NCBI GenBank assembly: GCA_029776255.1 | Contig: JAKOTN010000109.1 | Coordinates: 1-64,000 of the forward strand | Direction of reading: 5' to 3' | DNA: 64,000 bases | From: Pseudomonadota bacterium | GTDB taxonomy: Bacteria; Pseudomonadota; Gammaproteobacteria; Burkholderiales; Rhodocyclaceae | Part shown: in pieces, positions 16,223-25,071 of the stretch | Layout: every line of letters starts with the position of its first letter | Position numbering within the stretch: position 1 is the first letter of the stretch | Translations under genes and position numbers: made by a program | Notes under the pieces: model-generated | What the model saw: only the letters and a program-made list of their open reading frames with translations | The model's database searches: none | Told to the model about the DNA's origin: nothing

Positions 16223-17752
16223 ATGCGAGATCCCCTGCCACCGCTGATCGCCGCCTTGCTCGATCCGGCACGTTACCCGGAGCCGGCCACCTTCGTCGAT
16301 CTGGTGGAAACCCATGCCTCATGGCTTCTCCTGGCGGGCGAATTCGCTTACAAGATCAAGAAGGCGATCACCCTGCCTTTCCTCGATTACGGCACGCTGG
16401 CACGGCGTCATCATTTTTGCGAGACGGAACTGCGCCTCAACCGCCGCTTCGCGCCCGAGCTCTACCTTGCCGTGATCCCTATCACGGGATCAGCCGACAA
16501 TCCCGCGTTCAACGGTGCTGGTCCGGTCATTGAATACGCGGTCAAGATGCGGCGCTTCGCCGAAGGCGATCGTCTTGACCATCTGTGCGCGCGCGACCAA
16601 CTTGGGCCGCGATTGATTTCCAGTCTTGCCGCCGCCATCGTGCGGTTTCACGATGCGGCCACCGTCGCCTTGCCCGCGTCGCGCTTTGGCGAGCCGGCGG
16701 AAGTGTTGTCGCCGATGTTGGCGAATTTCACCGAGCTGCCAATGCTGTTGCCCGGTCGCGAACCGCGTCTGGCGCGCCTTGCCGTGTGGGCCCGCGACGA
16801 ATTCGCCCGACTGGCACCGCACTTCGCCGCCCGCAAGGCGGCGGGCCGGGTGCGCGAATGCCACGGCGATTTACATCTGCGGAATCTGGTCCGAGTCGAT
16901 GAACGTGTGATGTTCTTCGACTGCATCGAATTCAGCGAGGAACTGCGCTGGATCGATGTGGCCAGCGAAATCGCCTTTACGTATGTCGACCTGCGTCGTC
17001 AACGGCGTCCCAGTCTGGCCGGCTGGCTGTTAAACGAGTGGCTGGCCGGCAGTGGGGACTACGATGCCACGCGGGTGCTGCGTTACTACGCCGTATATCG
17101 CGCCTTGGTGCTGGCCAAGGTTGCCGCCATTCGTACCCGGCAGACCGGCGGTAGGTTGTGTCGGGCGGACGACTCGCTGCAACTTGCCGAAAGCCTGATC
17201 ACGTCACGGACCAAACGTCTGATCATTACCCATGGCGTAGCTGGCTGCGGCAAAAGCCGTGCCGCAAGGCGCTTGCTGCTGAGCGATCAAACCGCCAATA
17301 CCTTATGCTTGCGCTCCGATGTCGAGCGCAAGCGCTTGTACGGACTTGCCGCCATGGCCGACAGCGATTCGCCGACGGACGGCGGCATCTATTCCCGGGA
17401 TGCGAGCGAGCGCACCTACCGACACCTGCTTGCGTTGTCCGAAACCTTGCTGGCGGCCGACTGGTCGGTAATCGTAGACGCCGCGTTTCTTGAACGCTCG
17501 CAGCGGATGGCGTTTCGCGAACTGGCGGCGCGACTGGGCGTGACTTTTTTCATCGTCGCGCCCCAAGCTTCGCCAGCCCGGCTGCGCGCCCGCATCCGCG
17601 GGCGCCTGGCGGCGGGCCGGGACGCTTCCGAGGCAACTCTGGAGGTGCTTCGGCGGCAGCTGTTACGCATGGAACCCCTCGATGCCGACGAGCGCCACGC
17701 CTTGCTCGTCGGCCACGCGCCGCCGTCGCGCCGGCGCGGCGAAGGTGTTTGA
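16223..17752 (+). CDS. Aminoglycoside-phosphotransferase-like / P-loop kinase fusion
   Basis: A 509-residue cytoplasmic protein. The N-terminal part (about 1-300) is kinase-like with CHGDLHLRNL near residue 212, the Brenner motif of the APH/choline kinase fold, then FFDCIEF as the metal-binding DFG-equivalent. The C-terminal part (about 330-505) is a P-loop NTPase with GVAGCGKS near 338, like zeta-toxin/AAA_33 kinases. Such bifunctional proteins are widespread and poorly characterised; small-molecule phosphorylation is likely and antibiotic resistance is not implied. The ATG at 16223 follows GGGAG (16208-16212). Confidence 0.85.
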   Translation: MRDPLPPLIAALLDPARYPEPATFVDLVETHASWLLLAGEFAYKIKKAITLPFLDYGTLARRHHFCETELRLNRRFAPELYLAVIPITGSADNPAFNGAGPVIEYAVKMRRFAEGDRLDHLCARDQLGPRLISSLAAAIVRFHDAATVALPASRFGEPAEVLSPMLANFTELPMLLPGREPRLARLAVWARDEFARLAPHFAARKAAGRVRECHGDLHLRNLVRVDERVMFFDCIEFSEELRWIDVASEIAFTYVDLRRQRRPSLAGWLLNEWLAGSGDYDATRVLRYYAVYRALVLAKVAAIRTRQTGGRLCRADDSLQLAESLITSRTKRLIITHGVAGCGKSRAARRLLLSDQTANTLCLRSDVERKRLYGLAAMADSDSPTDGGIYSRDASERTYRHLLALSETLLAADWSVIVDAAFLERSQRMAFRELAARLGVTFFIVAPQASPARLRARIRGRLAAGRDASEATLEVLRRQLLRMEPLDADERHALLVGHAPPSRRRGEGV

Positions 17753-18070
17753 AAGTTTAATGATCTAATGTATTCTTAATGGAAATCAACTGCTTTTGGC
17801 GGGGTCACGGGAGGCGCGGGCCGTGATTCGCCGAGGGCGCGCCGTGCTTGGCATAACTGTCCGGGGCGGCTATATTCCCGGCTTTGGGAACCAAAGCTTG
17901 GTCGAAGCACTTGCCCGCAATAATAAGTACGATGTGAAAGCTAGAGCTTTTCGGCTCCGTCGAAATGGATCGGGGTGCGTGTCGCCGAAGAGCCGTAGGT
18001 CATCCAAGACGCGGACCACTAATATCGTCAACTGGTGACACGTCGTGTTTTGTAAGGTCGGGGGAATCTT
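17753..18070. other. Intergenic stretch without recognisable gene
   Basis: About 318 bases between the kinase-fusion gene and the next small gene. An 80-codon plus-strand frame at 17796-18038 lacks a ribosome binding site and resembles nothing known to me. GGGGGAA (18060-18066) lies just before the next start codon and is its likely ribosome binding site. Confidence 0.35.
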
Positions 18071-18442
18071 ATGAATGTCCTCAATAGCTGGAAAATTCTG
18101 GAGTTGAAAACCAGCGAAGGCGAGGTTCTGGTGTGCCTTGAGGGGCGAGTGTATGGTAGCAACCCACGCTTTCCGTCATCGTCCCATATCCGGACATCGC
18201 AAATCGTCGGGTACAGTTTCGAGTCGGACTCAATGGTGGTCACCACTCGTCGCGGCTCGGAATATCTGTTGGGCAAACCCGATCCCGGGCAAACCTTTGC
18301 CCAGCAGCGTCTGATCAGACGTTTGGCGCATTTTAAAACCCCTCCCCAATCGACCTTTAACGAATTTGTCTCGCAGATTATTCCTTCGCCATTGAGCGAG
18401 TGCCGCGAGGATGAGCCCGAAAGGGATGTAGTGTCGCATTGA
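18071..18442 (+). CDS. Hypothetical protein (123 aa)
   Basis: Not recognised. A 123-residue soluble protein that begins MNVLNSWKILELKTSEGEVLVCLEGRVYG and looks beta-rich in its first half. It has no signal peptide, Cys pairs or membrane segment. The ATG at 18071 has GGGGGAA a few bases upstream. The second half is richer in Arg, Pro and Ser. It stands alone between two intergenic regions, with somewhat lower GC than its neighbours. Confidence 0.6.
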   Translation: MNVLNSWKILELKTSEGEVLVCLEGRVYGSNPRFPSSSHIRTSQIVGYSFESDSMVVTTRRGSEYLLGKPDPGQTFAQQRLIRRLAHFKTPPQSTFNEFVSQIIPSPLSECREDEPERDVVSH

Positions 18443-18492
18443 GTGTCACGGACGCTCTTGGATATCCTGCCGCTCTCATGCCGCGTGGCGCG

Positions 18493-18520
18493 TTGACACC
18501 ACGCGAATCGGGCGTAGACT
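18493..18520 (+). promoter_or_regulatory. Putative sigma70-type promoter upstream of the DUF4332 gene
   Basis: TTGACA (18493-18498) and TAGACT (18515-18520) are separated by 16 bases. The -35 box is a perfect consensus and the -10 box matches four of six bases. It would give a leader of about 150 bases before the ATG at 18677. Assignment is by pattern only. Confidence 0.4.
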
Positions 18521-18676
18521 ATTCCTCGTTGGAACAGCGACTTGGCGTTCAATTGGCTGGCGGCGGGTCGCCGGCGGGGTCATGATTCGACGCTGGTTTC
18601 GCACCGACACCATCGACCGTGGGCCGTTCAAACGACCGGTCTGCGCCTTGTACCATTATGTTCAGAAAGGTGACTC

Positions 18677-19084
18677 ATGAGTGTGGCGATCAACGATCTA
18701 AAAGGCATGACCCCGGAAATATCGAAACAACTCAAGGCGTTGGGGATTGCGAACAACGAGCTTCTGGTGCAGGCGGCCAAGTCGCCCGAAGAGCGCAAGG
18801 CGTTGGCGGCGAAGGTCGGCATCGAAACCCGAGCCTTGCTCGAACTGGCCAACCGAGCCGATTTGTCGCGGGTCAAGGGTGTCGCCGGAGTTTATTCCGA
18901 CCTTCTCGAACAAGCGGGCGTCGATACCGTCAAAGAATTGGCGGGGCGTCGTCCCGACAACCTGCACGCTAAAATGGTCGAGGTTAACAAGGAAAAAAAC
19001 CTGACCGGCCGCCTGCCAACATCTGAAATGGTTGAAAGCTGGGTCGCCCAGGCCAAGGAGCTTCCCAAGTTTCTGACGTACTGA
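18677..19084 (+). CDS. DUF4332 domain protein (helix-hairpin-helix-like)
   Basis: A 135-residue soluble protein. It begins SVAINDLKGMTPEISKQLKALGI, a helix-hairpin-helix-like segment typical of DUF4332 proteins, and a second copy is seen around LSRVKGVAGVYSDLLEQAGVDTVKELAGR. The C-terminal segment AKMVEVNKEKNLTGRLPTSEMVESWVAQAK is also typical of the family. Nucleic-acid binding is possible from the fold but not demonstrated. The ATG at 18677 has AGAAAGG upstream. The gene appears monocistronic. Confidence 0.8.
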   Translation: MSVAINDLKGMTPEISKQLKALGIANNELLVQAAKSPEERKALAAKVGIETRALLELANRADLSRVKGVAGVYSDLLEQAGVDTVKELAGRRPDNLHAKMVEVNKEKNLTGRLPTSEMVESWVAQAKELPKFLTY

Positions 19085-19185
19085 ATTCTTTTCGGTCGGG
19101 TGGCGGGCGTCTTGCGCGGAAACGGCGCTACCGGCCCGCCAGCAGACCGTTCGCCCTTGGCGGCGAGGCGCCGCCAAAATGTCGA

Positions 19186-19842
19186 TCATTCGACGCTTTT
19201 CACATTTTTCGCCGCCTGCGAGTGGTTGGCGTAGGTTGTCCAATCCGGGCAATAGTCGTCGGCCTGCTTTCCCCAAGTGCTCCAGCCTTCGCGCGTTCCC
19301 CGGGCGAAAAGTTCCAGAAACGGTCCCGCTGAACAGGCTTCGATGAGTTCGTAGGCCTCGTCCGGTTTGCGCGAATGCTCGCGCTTGCGCGTTTTGATGA
19401 TGTTGACCTGTCGGCGCCCCGGTGCCAGCGTCCGGGCGTTTTTTCCGCGCACGCCGAAAAGAATCAACTCCGTGGTGTTGCGGAAATAGAAGCCGACGCC
19501 GCGCCCGTCCGGTTCGCCGTCCTTGCGCACTTTATGCCAGACGATGTTGCTCTTGTAGTCGAAGCCCCAGGTGGCCAGCACTCTCAATCCCTCCGGCAGC
19601 AGGGCGTTCGGTACCCACAGGTAGAGGTGCGCCACCTCCTCGGTGATCCGGCCGACGGGCAGGGCGAGGATGTCGTCCAGGGTCATGGTGTCGTAACGGT
19701 TGAGGCGTTTGTGTTCAGGCGCCATTTTGCCGGTGCGGTTGTGGAACTGCCATGGAGGATCGGCGAGGATCGTGCGGAATTTTCGTTGGTCGAGGCGGCG
19801 GAGCAGGTCCTCGCCAGCGTCGGGAAAATGTCCGATGTTCAT
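19186..19842 (-). CDS. MT-A70 family N6-adenine methyltransferase
   Basis: A 218-residue protein of the MT-A70 family. The catalytic motif is ADPPW near residue 27, with WVPNALLPEGLRVLATWGF and the C-terminal FARGTREGWSTWGKQ typical of the group. Such enzymes methylate adenine N6 in DNA (or RNA) using S-adenosylmethionine. I chose the ATG at 19842 because it overlaps the stop of the upstream repressor gene as ATGA; an ATG nine bases earlier is possible. Coupling to a TetR-type gene is unusual. No cognate endonuclease is visible, so it looks like an orphan methylase. Confidence 0.8.
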   Translation of the reverse strand: MNIGHFPDAGEDLLRRLDQRKFRTILADPPWQFHNRTGKMAPEHKRLNRYDTMTLDDILALPVGRITEEVAHLYLWVPNALLPEGLRVLATWGFDYKSNIVWHKVRKDGEPDGRGVGFYFRNTTELILFGVRGKNARTLAPGRRQVNIIKTRKREHSRKPDEAYELIEACSAGPFLELFARGTREGWSTWGKQADDYCPDWTTYANHSQAAKNVKSVE

Positions 19843-20492
19843 GCCTTGCATTGATTTAACGACTGAAGTTTTCGCGGCGGATCGGCGACCAGACCGGCGA
19901 TCATTGTCGCGATCAGCGGACGCGCCGCGGTATGCAGATCGAAGGCGTCCGCTTGGGTCAGCCAGATTTGGATCAGTCCATGAAAATAGGCTTGCAGGGC
20001 GTGCGCGGCAAGACTGGCGTCGGTGTCCGCCGGCAAGCGGCCTTGCGCGACGGCGCGGGTGACGATGCGTTCGACGGCGTGGGCGCAATCGCGGTCCATT
20101 TCATCGGCTCGCGGTGCCTCGCCACCGGCGTCAAGGCGCTCGGATTTGCACAGCAGGATTTCCATGACGGCACGCGTGCGCGGGTTGGACGCTATTTCGC
20201 GCAAGGCTTGCACCGACACCTCGCGCAAGGTGACGATGGCGTCATCGCCGTCGCGGGCTGCCGCTTGCTCCAGACGGCTTTGCATCGGCAGGGTGGCGCG
20301 ACTGCACATCGCGGCGAACAATTCGCCCTTGTCGCGGAAATGCCAGTACACCGCGCCACGGGTAACGCCAGCCGCGGTGGCGACGGCGCCCAGGGTCGCG
20401 CGGGCGACGCCTTGCTCCCGGAAAACGCGCTCGGCGGCGTCCAGTAGCGCTTCGCGTGTTGCCAGGGCCTCGTCTTTTGTTTTTCTGACCAT
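19839..20492 (-). CDS. AcrR-like TetR-family transcriptional repressor
   Basis: A 217-residue TetR-family regulator. The N-terminal helix-turn-helix region (about residues 10-55) contains ATREALLDAAERVFREQGVARATL and GVTRGAVYWHFRDKGELFAA, very close to AcrR/TtgR regulators of RND pumps. The C-terminal domain would bind pump substrates and release DNA. It is divergent from the RND efflux operon, with an AcrR-like palindrome between them, so it probably represses that operon and itself. The ATG at 20492 follows GGAAGA. Its stop overlaps the methyltransferase start. Confidence 0.9.
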   Translation of the reverse strand: MVRKTKDEALATREALLDAAERVFREQGVARATLGAVATAAGVTRGAVYWHFRDKGELFAAMCSRATLPMQSRLEQAAARDGDDAIVTLREVSVQALREIASNPRTRAVMEILLCKSERLDAGGEAPRADEMDRDCAHAVERIVTRAVAQGRLPADTDASLAAHALQAYFHGLIQIWLTQADAFDLHTAARPLIATMIAGLVADPPRKLQSLNQCKA

Positions 20493-20536
20493 TCTTCCAT
20501 TCCAGTAAATCGGCTGGCGATTCGCGCCGGTCGATT

Positions 20537-20560
20537 TACAAACATTCCTGAATGTAGGTA
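20537..20560. promoter_or_regulatory. Putative AcrR-type operator between repressor and efflux operon
   Basis: Half-sites TACAAACATT (20537-20546) and AATGTAGGTA (20551-20560) flank CCTG and form a 24-bp imperfect palindrome. The known Escherichia coli AcrR operator has the same length and spacing, with half-sites TACATACATT and AATGTATGTA. Its position between the divergent genes fits dual repression of the regulator and pump operon. Confidence 0.75.
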
Positions 20561-20616
20561 AGATTCGGCGCTCACGCAAGTCGCGCTGTGTCAGACAGCG
20601 TGTTCGAGGAGATGCC

Positions 20617-21834
20617 ATGTTTAACGCCGTTGATGCCACAAGAAACTCCGTTCGCCATCCATCCGTCGCTTGGTCGATTGTACTCATACTCGTCGCGGCC
20701 GCGGCATCCGGCTGCGGACAGCAGCAGCACGGCGGGATGGGCGGTTTGCCGCCGCCGAAGGTGACGGCGCTTGCCGTGCAGACGGCGTCGCTGCCGGTGA
20801 CCTTCGAGTATGTCGGGCAGACCGTCGGTTCCAAGGAGGCCGAGGTGCGCGCGCGGGTGACCGGTATCGTCGAAAAACGTCTCTACCAGGAAGGTGCGCC
20901 GGTGCGCGCCGGGCAGGTGCTGTTCCAACTCGATGCGAAGCCTTTCGAGGCGCAACTGGCCGCCGCCGAGGCGGAAATGCTGCGCGCCAAGGCGCAGAAG
21001 ACGCAAGCGGATCGCGAAGCGGCGCGCCTGCGACCACTCGCCGAACACAAGGCGATCGGTCAGAAGGAGGCCGACGATGCCGCTTCCGCCGCCGAGTTCG
21101 CCGCCGCCGCGGTCAAGGCCGCGCAGGCCAAGCTCAGCGAGGCCAGACTCAACCTATCCTACACGCGCGTCGTCGCGCCGATCGGTGGACTGTCGAGTCG
21201 GTCGCAGCAGTCGGAAGGCAGTCTGGCCAATGCCAACACGACGTTGCTGACCACCGTGTCGCAGGTCGATCCGATCTGGGTCTTGTTCAGCATTTCCGAC
21301 AACGAAAAACTGCGCCTGGACAAGGCGATGGCCGACGGACACCTGGCGCTGCCACGTAACAACGCTTTCGAGGTGTCGGTCAAACTCTCCGACGGCTCGA
21401 CGTTTCCGCGTGCCGGCAAGATCAATTTTTTCGACACGCGCGTCAACCCGCAAACCGGCACTTACGAGATGCGCGCCGAAATCGCCAACGGCGATCTGGC
21501 GTTGAAGCCGGGACAGTTCGTGCGTGTCGCGTTGAAGGGCGCGCAGCGCACCGGTGCGCTGGCGGTTCCGCAGGTGGCGGTGCTGGAGGGGCCGCAAGGA
21601 AAGTTTGTTTATGTCGTCGGCAAGGACAAGGACGGCAAGGCCATCGCGCAACCGCGACCGGTTGTCGTCGGCGACTGGACAACGCGCGACGGAGGCAACG
21701 TCTGGTTGATCGACTCCGGGCTGACCGCCGGCGAGCAGGTGATTGTCGATGGCGTGGCGCGGATCATGATGCCGAATACGCCGATCGAGGTCGTTCAGGC
21801 CGGCGAGGCGCCGGCAACCGCCGCCAAGCCTTAA
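20617..21834 (+). CDS. RND efflux periplasmic adaptor lipoprotein (AcrA-like)
   Basis: A 405-residue membrane fusion protein. A signal peptide ends in a lipobox near AASGC (Cys about 33), so the mature protein is a lipoprotein on the inner membrane. The lipoyl/barrel-sandwich halves (RARVTGIVEKRLYQEGAPVRAGQ and NLSYTRVVAPIGG) flank a helical hairpin (about 105-170), followed by beta-barrel and membrane-proximal domains. It links the pump to the outer membrane channel. It is first of three genes in the operon, 15 bases before the pump gene, and lies just downstream of the AcrR-like operator. Confidence 0.93.
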   Translation: MFNAVDATRNSVRHPSVAWSIVLILVAAAASGCGQQQHGGMGGLPPPKVTALAVQTASLPVTFEYVGQTVGSKEAEVRARVTGIVEKRLYQEGAPVRAGQVLFQLDAKPFEAQLAAAEAEMLRAKAQKTQADREAARLRPLAEHKAIGQKEADDAASAAEFAAAAVKAAQAKLSEARLNLSYTRVVAPIGGLSSRSQQSEGSLANANTTLLTTVSQVDPIWVLFSISDNEKLRLDKAMADGHLALPRNNAFEVSVKLSDGSTFPRAGKINFFDTRVNPQTGTYEMRAEIANGDLALKPGQFVRVALKGAQRTGALAVPQVAVLEGPQGKFVYVVGKDKDGKAIAQPRPVVVGDWTTRDGGNVWLIDSGLTAGEQVIVDGVARIMMPNTPIEVVQAGEAPATAAKP

Positions 21835-21849
21835 GTCGAGGCCATCGCC

Positions 21850-24800
21850 ATGTTTTCACGTTTTTTTATCGACCGTCCGATCTTCGCGGTGGTCATCTCT
21901 GTGTTCCTGGTGCTGGCCGGTCTGGCCGCCATGCGTTCGCTGCCGATCGCGCAATACCCGGAAATCGCGCCGCCGGTGGTTACCGTGCAGGCGCTGTATC
22001 CCGGCGCTTCCGCCGAGGTGCTCGAATCGACTGTCGCCGCGCCGCTGGAGAATGCGATCAACGGTGTCGCGGGCATGATCTACATGTCGTCGAATTCGAC
22101 CTCGAACGGCGTCGCCCAGATTCAGGTGACCTTCGAGATCGGGACCAACATCGATATCGCGGCGGTGAACGTCAATAACCGTGTCAAACAGGTTGAATCG
22201 CGGCTGCCGCTGGAAGTGCGGCGCCAGGGGGTGACCGTCGAACCGGGTTCGTCGGCGTTCCTGCAGGTGCTGGCCTTTTATTCGCCCGACGGCCGCTACA
22301 ACGACTTGTTTACCTCGAACTACGTGACCTTGAACGTTCTCGATCGCTTGAAGCGGCTGCCGGGAACGACCAACGTGCAGATCTTCGGCGCCAAGGACTA
22401 CGCGATGCGCATCTGGCTGAAGCCGGACCGCTTGGCGCAGCTCAAGATGACGCCGGGTGACGTTGCCGCCGCGATCAACGAACAGAACGCGCAGTTCGCC
22501 GCCGGCAAGATCGGGCAGTCGCCGAGCCCGCCCGGCCAGGATTTGGTGTACACCATCACTTCCAAGGGACGGTTGGCCGATGCCGCGCAGTTCGAAGCGA
22601 TCATCGTGCGCGCCAATCCGGACGGTTCGACCGTGCGCTTGAGCGATGTCGCGCGGGTTGAACTCGGCTCGCGCGACTACGAGTTCAACGGCCGCTACAA
22701 CGGCAAGCCGGCGACGCTGGTCGGCATCTTCCTGTCGCCGGGAGCCAACGCGCTCGATGTCGCCAAGAGCGTGCAGACGACGGTGGATGAATTGCAGCAG
22801 CGTTTTCCGGAAGGCTTGAGTTACGCGGTGCCTTACGACACCACGCGCTTCGTCCGGGTATCGATCGAGGAGGTGCTGAAAACGCTGGGCGAAGCGATGC
22901 TGCTGGTTTTCCTGGTGGTCTATCTCTTCCTGCAAAGCTGGCGGGCGGCGATCATTCCTTTCGCCGCCGTGCCGGTGTCGCTGGTCGGCACGTTCGCCGG
23001 CATTTATCTTCTTGGCTATTCGATCAACACGCTGACGCTGTTCGGCATGGTCCTGGCTATCGGTATCGTTGTCGACGACGCCATCGTGGTGTTGGAGAAC
23101 GTCGAGCGGATCATGCGCGAGGAGGGGCTGTCACCGCGCGATGCGGCGGTGCAGGCCATGCACGAAGTCACCGGTCCGATCATCGCCATCGTGCTGACGC
23201 TGACCGCGGTGTTCGTGCCGATCGCTTTCCTCGGCGGTCTGACCGGCGAGCTTTATCGCCAATTCGCGGTCACCATCTCGATTTCGGTGGTGCTTTCCGG
23301 CATCGTCGCGCTGACCCTGTCGCCGGCGCTGTGCGTGATCATGCTCGACCATGCCCAGCACCAGCCCAACCGCTTTTTCCGCTGGTTCAACGCCTGGTTC
23401 GCGCGCGTCACTGGCAACTACGTCGATGGCGTGATCTGGGTGATCCGCCGCGCGGCGATCGTGTTGACCCTGTTCGCCGGCATGGTGGCGATCACCGGTT
23501 TTCTCTGGCAGACGACACCGGGCAGTCTGGTGCCCGACGAGGATCAGGGTTTCTACATTGGCGCGGTGATCCTGCCCGACGGCGCGACACTGGAACGGAC
23601 CACCAAGGTGGTCGCACAAGTCGAGGCGGCGGTGCGCAGCAACCCCGACAACCAGGATGTCGTCGCTTTCGCGGGTTTCGACTTCATCGGCGGCGGTTTC
23701 CGCAACAACGCCGCGACGCTGTTCGTCACCCAAAAACCGTGGCATGAGCGCAAGACGACGTCGCAGCAGCTGGTCGGCGAATTCTTCATGAAAACGGCGG
23801 GAATCAAGGAGGCGTTGGTCCTGGCCTTCAACCCGCCGGCGATCTTCGGCCTGGGAACGGCAGGTGGCTACGAGTTCTTCATCCAGAACCGCGGCGACGG
23901 CGGCTCCCGGCGCTTGCAGGAGGTGCTACAGCAGTTCCTGGCGCGCGCCAACAGCGATCCGCGACTCGGTGGCGCGCAGACCTTGTGGCGGGCGATGGTG
24001 CCGCAGATCTTCGTCGACGTCGACCGCGAGAAAACCAAGAAGGCCGGCGTGGCCATCGAGGAAGTTTTCGCCGCGTTGTCCTCGACGCTTGGCAACTACT
24101 ATGTCAACGATTTCAACAAATACGGCCGCACCTGGCAGGTGTTGATGTCGGCGGAGGCGGGGTATCGCCAGCGGCCGGACGATATTCAGGGAGTTTACGT
24201 GCGTTCGCGGACCGGCGAGATGGTGCCGCTGGCCTCGCTGGTCAACGTCAAGCACTCGTCCGGGCCGGATTCGCTCGACCGCTTCAACAACCTGCCGGCG
24301 GTGAAGATCATCGGCCAGACCGCTCCAGGCATCAGTTCCGGGCAGGGCATCGCCCGTGTCGAGGAGATCGCCAAGGAGGTGCTGCCGCCGGACTTCACGT
24401 TCGACTGGGGCGGTTCCTCGTACCAGGAGAAAAAATCGAGCGGCGCCTCGACCTTCGCTCTCGGTCTGGCGGTGGTGATGGTTTTCCTGATTCTCGCCGC
24501 GCAGTACGAAAAATGGTCGTTGCCGCTATGCGTGTTGCTGGCCTTGCCCTTCGGCACCTTCGGCGCGCTGCTGGCGATCTGGGGCAAGAATCTGCTCGGG
24601 CCGATTCTGCACGCCACGCCCTTGACCAACGATGTCTATTTCCAGATCGGCTTGGTGACGCTGCTCGGGCTGGCGGCGAAAAACGCCATCTTGATCGTCG
24701 AATTCGCGGTTCTCAAGCACGCCGAAGGGCTCTCGGCCTCGGCGTCGGCGATCGAAGCCGCGCGGCTGCGTTTCCGGCCGATCCTGATGACCTCGCTCGC

Positions 24801-25071
24801 CTTCATCCTCGGCGTGCTGCCGCTGGCCATTTCCACCGGCGCCGGCGCCGGCGCGCGTCATTCGGTGGGAACCGGCGTAATGGGTGGCATGATCGCCGCG
24901 ACGCTGCTCGCCGTTTTTCACGTGCCGCTGTTCTTCAAGGTGCTGTACGACCGCCGCATTCGCGAGACACGCTCGCACGACGAATTGCTGCAAGAATCCA
25001 AGCATTTGCCGCATGTCAGCGAGGCGGCGGTCGTCAGGTCGCCAGCCAGCCCGGGAGACGCGCATGTCTAA
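21850..25071 (+). CDS. RND multidrug efflux pump, HAE1 family (AcrB-like)
   Basis: A 1073-residue inner-membrane pump. The N-terminus SRFFIDRPIFAVVISVFLVLAGL is the first helix of HAE1 transporters. Twelve membrane helices with two large periplasmic loops are expected, and the length is typical. The proton-relay pair in TM4, GIVVDDAIV, is at about Asp409-Asp410 (Asp407/408 in E. coli AcrB), and a TM10 lysine is present in GLAAKNAILIVEF. It exchanges protons for drugs or other amphiphiles taken from periplasm or membrane. Its 3' end overlaps the outer membrane factor gene by 8 bases. Confidence 0.95.
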   Translation: MFSRFFIDRPIFAVVISVFLVLAGLAAMRSLPIAQYPEIAPPVVTVQALYPGASAEVLESTVAAPLENAINGVAGMIYMSSNSTSNGVAQIQVTFEIGTNIDIAAVNVNNRVKQVESRLPLEVRRQGVTVEPGSSAFLQVLAFYSPDGRYNDLFTSNYVTLNVLDRLKRLPGTTNVQIFGAKDYAMRIWLKPDRLAQLKMTPGDVAAAINEQNAQFAAGKIGQSPSPPGQDLVYTITSKGRLADAAQFEAIIVRANPDGSTVRLSDVARVELGSRDYEFNGRYNGKPATLVGIFLSPGANALDVAKSVQTTVDELQQRFPEGLSYAVPYDTTRFVRVSIEEVLKTLGEAMLLVFLVVYLFLQSWRAAIIPFAAVPVSLVGTFAGIYLLGYSINTLTLFGMVLAIGIVVDDAIVVLENVERIMREEGLSPRDAAVQAMHEVTGPIIAIVLTLTAVFVPIAFLGGLTGELYRQFAVTISISVVLSGIVALTLSPALCVIMLDHAQHQPNRFFRWFNAWFARVTGNYVDGVIWVIRRAAIVLTLFAGMVAITGFLWQTTPGSLVPDEDQGFYIGAVILPDGATLERTTKVVAQVEAAVRSNPDNQDVVAFAGFDFIGGGFRNNAATLFVTQKPWHERKTTSQQLVGEFFMKTAGIKEALVLAFNPPAIFGLGTAGGYEFFIQNRGDGGSRRLQEVLQQFLARANSDPRLGGAQTLWRAMVPQIFVDVDREKTKKAGVAIEEVFAALSSTLGNYYVNDFNKYGRTWQVLMSAEAGYRQRPDDIQGVYVRSRTGEMVPLASLVNVKHSSGPDSLDRFNNLPAVKIIGQTAPGISSGQGIARVEEIAKEVLPPDFTFDWGGSSYQEKKSSGASTFALGLAVVMVFLILAAQYEKWSLPLCVLLALPFGTFGALLAIWGKNLLGPILHATPLTNDVYFQIGLVTLLGLAAKNAILIVEFAVLKHAEGLSASASAIEAARLRFRPILMTSLAFILGVLPLAISTGAGAGARHSVGTGVMGGMIAATLLAVFHVPLFFKVLYDRRIRETRSHDELLQESKHLPHVSEAAVVRSPASPGDAHV

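Noticed and set aside
17796-18038. 80-codon frame upstream of the 123-aa gene
   Set aside because: No ribosome binding site, no family resemblance and basic low-information composition.
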